Shown here one piece after another: positions 19,133 to 25,353 of a stretch of DNA of 25,353 nucleotides (positions are counted from its first letter, which is position 1; the number at the start of each line of letters is the position of its first letter). Under the pieces are notes generated by a model. It worked only from the letters and a program-made list of their open reading frames with translations, did no database searches and was not told the origin of the DNA. Both the position numbers and the translations under genes were made by a program. Source of the DNA: Symsagittifera roscoffensis (Eukaryota; Xenacoelomorpha; Acoela; Convolutidae); contig NW_026970670.1 of NCBI RefSeq assembly GCF_963678635.1, positions 1 to 25,353 of the forward strand, in the 5' to 3' direction.

Positions 19133-22118
19133 TTAAAAAAAATGGTGGTTGTTTGTTTAATCTTTGGAAGAATGTTAGGGCTGTATTTTTTGTTTTTGTG
19201 TTTTTATCTTTGATTTGGATCTTACTATTTAAGATGTTGATTGTTGGTAAATTTTTAGATATAAATGGTATGCCAATGATATTGTGTTTAATATCAGTAA
19301 TATGAAATATTTGTTTAAATTGTTTGTTCAAAATTTTGTTTTGTTCCATTGTTCTTGTGGGAAGAAGGAATAATTGGCTTTTTCCATAATTTACTAATGT
19401 TGATCCTTGCGCTGTTGCTAATTTACTAGAGGTTTCAAGAGGTGTTAAGTTTGGATGCAATGTTTTGATTTCATTCCATGTGGGGATATTAATTATATTT
19501 GATTCTGCTCCTGAGTCAATTGAAAAATCAATTTCAAGATCTGGTGGTTGAAATTCTTTGTTTGTTGGGCGGCTCTCTAAAAGAAATGGAATTGTCAAAA
19601 TTTTTTCTCTTGGTTGTTCTTTTTGTATATTTTGATAAAAATGTTTTGTGTTTGAGCATTGTGTTTCATCTTTTTTATCGGGTTTAATTACTGTGTTAAT
19701 TTCGTTTACTTCTTGTGTAGTTTGTGTATTATCAATGGGTCCAATATAGTAATTGTGGAGGAGTTCCAATTGATTTTCATATTTATGTGAAATGAAAGGT
19801 TGTTCATATATGATAGGTTCATAGTCGTTTTCGACTGTTATCATATTTACAGAGATGGTATTATCTGTATCACTTTCTGTATCCGATGATTCAAAATTTA
19901 TATGATTTAGTTGTAATTCGTTACTTCCTGTGTCATCAATACCTGGAGGGTCTGAAGTTGTTTCTTCATTTGTTTGCACTTGATTAATGTGTCTTCGATC
20001 TTTTGGTGTGCTACTTCTGTATCGATGTTTAGAATCGGGATAGCGGTTATTATTCCTATGTGGTGACTGGGAATAATTTCTGTATCGATTATTGTAACTT
20101 GAGTTTCGATTTTGTGAATTATTTTGTGATCTGTTTTGATAATTATTATTTGATCTGTGATAATTTGATCTATTATATGAATTATTCCTTGATCTATTGT
20201 TTGGGTAATTCTGATTTCGATTGTTTGAATAACTTCTATTTCTATTATGTGAATAGTTTCTATTTCTGTTGTATGATGAGTTTCGTGATTGATTATTGGA
20301 ATAGTGTCTATTCCTTGGGTTTGATTGGGGACTGGATCCAGAAACAAATTCTGTTGTATTGGAATTCGATCGTGAATAGTTATTTTGGTTTTTTTGGCTA
20401 TTCGATCGGTTATATCTATTTTGTGAGAATCTTCGTGTATTTCCTCGTTCTGGTGATCTACCTCTATAACTTGAGTTATATTTTGATTGATTTCTTGTGT
20501 AATTTGAGTTGCTTGGAAGTGGTTTTCCTGAACTGTTATTACTATATATAGTTTTGTTTGGTAGATTTTGGTCTTTTTTCATGTATTGATAGAATGATTT
20601 ATTTGATTCTTTGTGCTTTTGAGGTTTATTCTGATTGTCTTGTTGTTTTTGTCTACATTCGGAAATACTGTGTACGTATCGTCGGCAATAATTACACCAT
20701 TTTTTGAAAGATGGTTTGCCTTTAAAGTTTGGATGTTTTTCGTAGATATTTAGTATTTCAGTGATTTTTTCAATCAGTTCTGTGTCTGATTCTTGTATGT
20801 TATTTATATGTGTAGTATTTCTTTCAATCCGATAAACATATTGTAGTTTTAGGTTTTCTGTTTCTTCGAGTTTCATTGTGATTTCTGCTTGTTCTAGTTT
20901 ATCTACTAAATTTCGAAAATCTAAATCTGGTTCTCGAATTGAGGAAGGATGAGATGCTCTCTTTTTTATAGCTATTTTCCTTAATTGAGGTGTTAAGGTC
21001 ATGATTAAAATTTCTGTCACTTTTGTGTTTTTATAGTCATGTGTTTTAAGTGAATATGCTTTTCGAACTAATGTTTCGATTCGTACTGCTAATTGTTTAA
21101 TTGTTTCATTTGGTAATCTGCGGATTTCGTTGCATAAAACTCTTTGATGTTGTTTGTTTCTTTCAGAATCAAACATTTTTGAGAATTCTTGTGGGAATCT
21201 TTTGCAGTCCGATTTTATTTCTATGGTTAATATTGAAAACCATTTTTGAGCTGCGCCATCTAGGGTTGTTTGTATTAACGCTATGCGTCTATGTATCCAA
21301 TTTTGATGTAATGGCGTATTAATTGGTTCGGGTCCTATATTTAAAATTAAATTTGCTGTTACTGCATTTAGATAATCTTCTACAGAATATTCGGGGTCTC
21401 TTCCTGTGAATACCATTAATGGTTTATTCGATGTTATTGATGATACACCCATAAGGTATGGATTCATAGTCATCTGTAGTGATTCTGCGGCATTTGGCAT
21501 TTGTGAAAAATTTGAAAGTTGATTTTTTGTGATTTCATGTTGTTGAAGGTAATATGGAAGCGGTATTTCATTTTGCATTTGTGTTGGTTGATAAAAATAC
21601 ATTAACATTGGGTTTTGTGGTTGTATAGGTTGAAAAGATTGTGTGTTAAATGGGTTTTGTATATGCATTTGTTGTGGATTTTGTATTTCTGTTGGATTTT
21701 GTGGGTAAATTTTCATATTTTGAGATGGTTGAGATTGTCGCGGTCTCTGTGTGCGATATTCTTTAGTATATGGTGCAAAAATATCTGGTTGATTATAATC
21801 ATCGTCATCAGATGATAAATAGTTTGTGTTATATGGTGTATGTTGTTTATTTTTATTTTGTTGAAAAAATGGGTAATTTTCACTATAATCCTGTGTAGGT
21901 TGTGGATTATCTGGAAATTTTACTGAATTGGTCGATGTTTTTGGGAGATTCAAATAATGGGAACATACGTGATTTAAATTTTGTGTGTTTTTTCGGGGAG
22001 GTTGATTTGTTTTTGGTTTGTGAGCATAATTATAATTGTGTTTTGCAAAAGTGTTTCTTGTGAACGGTTTTCGTGTTTTTGACGGTATTGTCATTGGTCT
22101 ATACGTTTGATACTCCAT
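19068..22118 (-). CDS. gag: Gag-protease polyprotein, 1016 aa, open
   Basis: This is the only large intact ORF. Residues 1-230 are Gln/Asn/Pro-rich with an acidic patch (SSDDDDY). Residues 235-420 are a capsid-like helical domain (EYSVEDYLNAV, LDGAAQKWFSIL). A CCHC zinc knuckle follows with C475, C478, H483 and C488. Residues 545-700 form an Asn/Arg/Ser/Tyr-rich repeat tract, likely RNA-binding. An acidic linker follows. The aspartic protease then begins at D868-S869-G870 and has the second motif NIIGIPF near 946-952. The ATG at 22118 lies 6 nt after the stop of the preceding in-frame ORF. The product would form the particle and cleave the polyprotein. Frames open on the opposite strand here are shadows of the repeat tract. 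Confidence 0.92.
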   Translation of the reverse strand: MEYQTYRPMTIPSKTRKPFTRNTFAKHNYNYAHKPKTNQPPRKNTQNLNHVCSHYLNLPKTSTNSVKFPDNPQPTQDYSENYPFFQQNKNKQHTPYNTNYLSSDDDDYNQPDIFAPYTKEYRTQRPRQSQPSQNMKIYPQNPTEIQNPQQMHIQNPFNTQSFQPIQPQNPMLMYFYQPTQMQNEIPLPYYLQQHEITKNQLSNFSQMPNAAESLQMTMNPYLMGVSSITSNKPLMVFTGRDPEYSVEDYLNAVTANLILNIGPEPINTPLHQNWIHRRIALIQTTLDGAAQKWFSILTIEIKSDCKRFPQEFSKMFDSERNKQHQRVLCNEIRRLPNETIKQLAVRIETLVRKAYSLKTHDYKNTKVTEILIMTLTPQLRKIAIKKRASHPSSIREPDLDFRNLVDKLEQAEITMKLEETENLKLQYVYRIERNTTHINNIQESDTELIEKITEILNIYEKHPNFKGKPSFKKWCNYCRRYVHSISECRQKQQDNQNKPQKHKESNKSFYQYMKKDQNLPNKTIYSNNSSGKPLPSNSNYTRNQSKYNSSYRGRSPERGNTRRFSQNRYNRSNSQKNQNNYSRSNSNTTEFVSGSSPQSNPRNRHYSNNQSRNSSYNRNRNYSHNRNRSYSNNRNQNYPNNRSRNNSYNRSNYHRSNNNYQNRSQNNSQNRNSSYNNRYRNYSQSPHRNNNRYPDSKHRYRSSTPKDRRHINQVQTNEETTSDPPGIDDTGSNELQLNHINFESSDTESDTDNTISVNMITVENDYEPIIYEQPFISHKYENQLELLHNYYIGPIDNTQTTQEVNEINTVIKPDKKDETQCSNTKHFYQNIQKEQPREKILTIPFLLESRPTNKEFQPPDLEIDFSIDSGAESNIINIPTWNEIKTLHPNLTPLETSSKLATAQGSTLVNYGKSQLFLLPTRTMEQNKILNKQFKQIFHITDIKHNIIGIPFISKNLPTINILNSKIQIKDKNTKTKNTALTFFQRLNKQPPFFLKFLSHLQSTTETPETTIRKYI
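20019..20486 (-). repeat. Degenerate repeat tract coding the Asn/Arg/Ser-rich part of Gag
   Basis: At DNA level the segment is an imperfect repeat of short words related to (element sense) AATAGAAGTTATTC and AATAATCGAAAT. It encodes runs such as NRNRNYS and NNRSRNNSYNRS. Because the repeat unit is a multiple of three, long open frames also appear in other frames and on the other strand. Confidence 0.7.
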
Positions 22119-22124
22119 ATGTGA

Positions 22125-23687
22125 TTATTTTGGAGCAACCGAAGTTTTAACGGTTGATTGTAAGGTTACCTGTGTTAGTGATGTATTTGTATTTCTTGGT
22201 GTTGTCAGATTGGGGTGTATTGGTGAAATACTTTGTTGTGTAGTTGTTGCTGTTGTTTGGACGATTTCTTCGTTTATGAAGTGTGATGGTGTTTGAATAT
22301 CTTGCTGTTTAAGATTTCTGGTTCCATTGAGATTTTCATAATGTATGACTGTTGAATTTAAGCTGTTTATTCGTGTATCAGGTAAAAATGTATTTTAATT
22401 TAATGGTGTTGCGTTAATGGCTAATGGTATTACTTTTACATAATCTCTGTGGAAAGATATTGTACTTATTGCTTGACTCGAGATAACTTGTGGAATATTC
22501 AGAAATGCTGGATGAGACTAGTCAGGGTCCCAAACGTAATCTGATTGTTCTGAAAGGACAGTGTCGTCATTGGTATTTTGAGGTCTGAAATTTTTTCTTG
22601 CTTGTGAAATTAAAACTAAATTGTGGGTGAAATAATCTATTATAAACCATGCTAAAATCTTTTGTAAATCATGTTTAGTGTTTTGTGAAACATCTTCTCT
22701 AGTAAAATTTCCACGGATTATATGTAGAAATATTGAAAATACTGTGACTTCATTTTGCACTTTTGTATGTTTGGATGTTTCGGTTGGTGATATACTTTGA
22801 ACTTCTGTTTTTTCTAATATAGATATATAACTATATTTTACTGCAAAAACTTCGTTAGTTATTATGGAGTTTGCTCTTTGTAAATTATGATATTGTATGC
22901 TTTTGATTTATTCTATGAATACTTTTGAAAATTCTAATTCAATATCGTCTGTTTGAATTTTATATTTACGTTGGGCTGTATTTGGTGTGCTGAATTCTAT
23001 GGTGTAGATTCCATATTGTTGTGTTAGATTACATATGTCTTTCAAATAATGTTCAATAATTTGTCTTTTGATTTTTACATCTGGGAAATTTGCTTTGCAT
23101 GGACTGATTCCTGGTTCAAACAAATTTACGAGTAAGTTCTTACAAAATTGTGTTTGTCCTATATCATGGAGTGAATCTATAAGAAAGGGAAAAACTGCTT
23201 CTTCATCTGAACTCTTCATTCCGTCACTTTGTGTGTGGCTCAATTTTTCGTGTGATGACTGTTAATATAAAACTATCAATGTGTCTAATTGGTTGATTCC
23301 AATTATACAGGTGTAGTGGTTTGTGTTTATATTGCTTTTTTATTCTTCTTTTTCCTCTTTTTGATGAATTTGAAGTTGTTTCTGAGTCGGAAAAAAATAA
23401 TTGATCATGAATGGGTTAATTTTTATCTATTGATTCTTTTAATGTGTATAGTTCGTCTAGACTATTGGCTTCTGATTCAGAAAATGCGTTACTATTTTTT
23501 GAAAATCTTTTTTTTTGGTGTGATGTCTTTGTTTGCTTGTAATTTTTCTTTTTATTGTTTGTCGTTTTGTTCGAATGTATCCAACTGTTTGTGTATGTGG
23601 GGTTATTACAAGATCGTGTTTTTGGTTGTCTATTTCACAATTGTTTAAAACGATTGTTTGTTTATTTCCTAAATTTTTGAATGACAT
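22125..23687 (-). CDS. ORF1, unrecognised gene before gag, broken
   Basis: An ATG at 23687 opens a basic frame (TKRQTIKRKITSK). At an A9 run (23508-23516) reading appears to move to another frame with one TAA (23416-23418) and a strong basic stretch (KRGKRRIKKQYKHK). Within 23227-23261 it returns to the Gag frame. That frame is then open to 22125 except for TAA 22908-22910, TAG 22518-22520 and TAA 22395-22397. The total is about 520 codons. The middle (22908-23240) looks like a folded domain with Cys and aromatic residues; the last third is Thr/Asn/Gln-rich. The final TAA is 6 nt before the gag ATG and in the same frame, so this could be a separate protein or an N-terminal extension of Gag. 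No family recognised. Confidence 0.5.
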
Positions 23688-24649
23688 AAGGTTTAGGATG
23701 AGGAATGCTAGGAGTTATTAGTGATTTTCATTTTCCTAGACTGTTAGTCCTTACGATTTTTTGGTTAGCTTAACCTGGGTCTTTTTGTTCAGGATTGGAG
23801 AGAAAAGTATATCGATTCCGAAGAATGATTTTTTACTTTCTCGTGGCTAGTCTAAGTTAAGGTGTTAACTTACTTAATCTCACTTAGGGGTAGTGATTGT
23901 TATCAAGGGTTGGAAAATAGTAAATCGATCCACAAGGTTCAGGTATAACTAGAACGCAAGTAGTTCGTTAGATACTATTTTAAACTTACTAAGTCTAAGA
24001 TTTATCCTGGGTCTGGTAAGAGGAGGGTTCAAGTGAAGGACGAATAACCGAAGTTCTTCACTGTTTAGCTTAATTTGAATGGTTAGCTTTATTTAAAAAT
24101 TTCTATTAGTCCTGGGTCTTTTGAAAATGTTGGATAGTGAATCGACGTTTGAGGTCGTTAGACACTTGCTAAGTGGGTGGGTGAGAACAGAATTGTTCTT
24201 TTTGATCCAAGGATAGGCCTTGATGATTAGATTTTAGATTTAGTGAGATAGAAATTTTATACAGATCCAAGGATAAGCCTTGATTATCTGATTTTTAAAA
24301 TTAAGTGAATTTAAATTTAAAATGGTTTAAGTTTATTTAATAAAAATAATTAGTTTTTTAATGATGTTAGTGAGCTTTATGATTGCTGTTACCTTTAGGT
24401 GATGAAGCTGGAACAACAAGATGGTTTATTATTACTAACTATTTATTGTCATGCTACTAATTTTTATTTTTATTTTCAATAATTATTTTTCAAATATGTT
24501 TTATATAATACTGCAGAAATTAGGAAAACGATCTGAGATCTTTTTATCAATCGTTATTGTATATTACTAATTTTGTTGACCGCCTGAAAAAATCATTGAA
24601 GATTTGATTTCAAAGGTTTATGTTTGCAAATGAAAATCTAAATTCATTA
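23688..24649 (-). other. Non-coding leader with internal repeats
   Basis: No credible ORF is seen. A 60-bp unit starting GATCCAAGGATARGCCTTGAT is tandemly repeated at 24204-24263 and 24264-24323. A looser motif combining CCTGGGTCT with a downstream AATCGA recurs near 23775, 24005 and 24112. Two donor-like sites GTAAGTT lie in element sense at 23873 and 23989. The region probably carries the RNA signals for packaging and splicing. Confidence 0.5.
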
Positions 24650-24850
24650 CTAGAAAAATTCTAAAAAAAAAGTTTGTTCTGGCTTTCGCCGTACGACCAT
24701 GAAACTTAATGGTAAGTTTCTACGTAGCCGTATATCGTCTCCTGTCCGAGGTCTTCTTCCAATACCGGGTAATTTTAGTATTGTTCGGAATATCGGCTCT
24801 GATCTATTGAGTCGTAGAGACATTTCAATTAAATTATGATCATGTAACAT
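24650..24850 (-). CDS. Short basic ORF in the 5' leader, 66 aa
   Basis: The ATG at 24850 is 88 nt inside the 5' LTR and opens 66 codons ending at 24650. The product is Arg-rich (GIGRRPRTGDD, RLRRNLPLSF, VVRRKP). The DNA is less A/T-rich than the leader around it. Being the first ATG after the LTR, it could be an upstream ORF that tunes translation, a first coding exon spliced to a later gene, or chance. No family recognised. Confidence 0.35.
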   Translation of the reverse strand: MLHDHNLIEMSLRLNRSEPIFRTILKLPGIGRRPRTGDDIRLRRNLPLSFMVVRRKPEQTFFLEFF

Positions 24851-24917
24851 TTTGAAAATGTTTTGTCTATTTTCTAATCTATATTTGGTTAATTCTAAGC
24901 TATTAAGGTCTTATTCG

Positions 24918-24935
24918 AGACTTATGGTCGCACCA
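24918..24935 (-). promoter_or_regulatory. Candidate tRNA primer-binding site
   Basis: Two bases inside the 5' LTR (CTCA|TC) the element reads TGGTGCGACCATAAGTCT. TGG pairs with the CCA end of a tRNA and the position is right. I could not match the rest confidently to a particular tRNA, so primer identity is open. Confidence 0.55.
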
Positions 24936-24937
24936 GA

Positions 24938-25347
24938 TGAGTTAGGACCGATGTGGTTAACTCATAGAGTAATTTCGGATAGGGTACACCGTCTGCTCGT
25001 CACGCTATCTTATTTTCGGCCGGATAGATTCGTGCAACTTCTTTGTCTAATACCGATCCTAGTCTTACTCTTATATCTACTAGTCTCAGTGTGTTTAACT
25101 AGTCTCTGCTAGGCTCAATAGATCTAGAGTATACTGGCTTATTGCAACTACTGAAGTTCTCTTGGAGAGGCAACTAATTTCTAAGTTAAATTCAAATCTC
25201 TCTGGTGCTGAAATTACAAGTAACTTCAGCACTTACAAATAAGTGGGTTGTTAGTTAGATGGATTATGATTGGTTAATATTAAATATTTTACAGTGGTAA
25301 AATATCTAACTTATCCAATAATAAAATGTAGTTTAGATCAGGTTCCA
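24938..25347 (-). repeat. 5' LTR
   Basis: This 410-bp direct repeat matches 6658-7065. In element sense it starts TGGAACCTGATC and ends CCTAACTCA. It carries a TATA-like ATATAAGAG (plus-strand 25068-25076), the stem-loop at 25205-25232, and two ACTAGTCTC words ~20 bp apart. No AATAAA was found in element sense. Confidence 0.95.
25205..25232 (-). promoter_or_regulatory. Stem-loop within the 5' LTR
   Basis: GTGCTGAA pairs with TTCAGCAC, and the inner TTAC pairs with GTAA. It is the counterpart of 6923-6950 with altered inner bases but preserved folding. Function unknown. Confidence 0.5.
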
Positions 25348-25351
25348 TTTG
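25348..25351. repeat. Target-site duplication TTTG, right copy
   Basis: TTTG directly follows the right LTR end (GGTTCCA) and matches 6654-6657, marking the element's right boundary two bases before the window ends. Confidence 0.75.
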
Positions 25352-25353
25352 GT

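Larger units (their letters stand above)
6658..25347 (-). mobile_element. Giant Ty3/gypsy-type LTR retrotransposon with env, 18.7 kb
   Basis: Two ~410-bp direct repeats with TG...CA ends bound the region, and TTTG target duplications flank it. The internal genes, all on the minus strand, run ORF1, Gag-protease, RT, RNase H, integrase, a small membrane ORF, a Pro-rich ORF, Env-like protein and a further long ORF. Integrase after RNase H, a YLDD polymerase motif, and a DX35E core followed by a GPY/F-like module place it with Ty3/gypsy (Metaviridae) rather than copia. The LTRs differ at roughly 3-4% of positions, so the insertion is not recent. Multiple stops, frame changes and two deletions show the copy is defective. 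Confidence 0.93.

Noticed and set aside
19907-20551. Long open frames in the alternative minus frame (19907-20347) and on the plus strand (20060-20551)
   Set aside because: They are shadows of the triplet-multiple Asn/Arg/Ser repeat in gag. Their products are monotonous Ile/Thr or Tyr/Phe/Asn strings.
22125-23243. Alternative genetic code with TAA/TAG read as Gln, suggested by in-frame stops where Gln fits
   Set aside because: The 1016-codon gag frame is very Gln-rich, yet uses no internal TAA or TAG. Host exons also end at ordinary stops. The stops are better explained as mutations.
23289-23721. Plus-strand Phe/Leu/Cys-rich frames (23289-23648, 23533-23721)
   Set aside because: Antisense of the A-rich ORF1 coding sequence; low-complexity composition with no start context or partner exons.
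6658-25347. Two nested or adjacent elements instead of one
   Set aside because: There is one LTR pair with a matching 4-bp duplication, all genes share one strand in a sensible order, and no internal LTR or terminal-repeat boundary is visible.
1-25353. CRISPR array, operon or prokaryotic mobile element
   Set aside because: No regularly spaced identical repeats and no prokaryotic gene structure; splice signals and the LTR element indicate an animal genome.

Overview
The window is AT-rich animal nuclear DNA from an organism I cannot place to phylum. It shows GTAAGT-type donors, pyrimidine-tract/AG acceptors, short coding exons in long introns, an AATAAA signal, a satellite-like array, a hAT-type MITE and a very large LTR retrotransposon. 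Nothing looks bacterial: there are no operons, ribosome binding sites or CRISPR.

Region 1 (1-6657) is host DNA. It holds a repeat with inverted ends (about 50-826), a terminal exon with a poly(A) signal (924-1106), and a degenerate tandem array of ~155-180 bp units (about 2410-3960). It also holds the last three exons of a plus-strand gene (4041-5418), a 394-bp hAT-like MITE with a perfect 8-bp target duplication inside one of that gene's introns (4737-5130), a possible small secreted protein or exon (5472-5702), and a 56-codon terminal exon on the minus strand (6389-6559).

Region 2 (6658-25347) is one 18.7-kb Ty3/gypsy-type element on the minus strand. It has ~410-bp LTRs (TGGAAC...CTCA) and a 4-bp target duplication (TTTG). 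In element order it carries: 5' LTR, candidate primer-binding site, ~1.2-kb leader with a short basic ORF and internal repeats, a pre-gag ORF (ORF1), Gag-protease, RT, RNase H, integrase, a non-coding gap, a 36-aa single-membrane-span ORF, a Pro/Ser/Thr/Asn-rich ORF, an Env-like glycoprotein, a ~600-codon unrecognised ORF after env, a 1.6-kb 3' non-coding region, and the 3' LTR. Gag-protease is one open frame. The rest of the main genes are broken by single in-frame stops, by 1-nt frame changes mostly at A/T homopolymers, and by two internal deletions in RT/RNase H. This copy is therefore defective, although its layout is almost fully legible.

The element lies 98 bp upstream of the acceptor of the minus-strand host exon and in the same orientation, so it probably sits in the last intron of a host gene whose other exons are outside the window. 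The most interesting content is the accessory gene set around gag-pol-env, above all the long ORF downstream of env and the ORF before gag.
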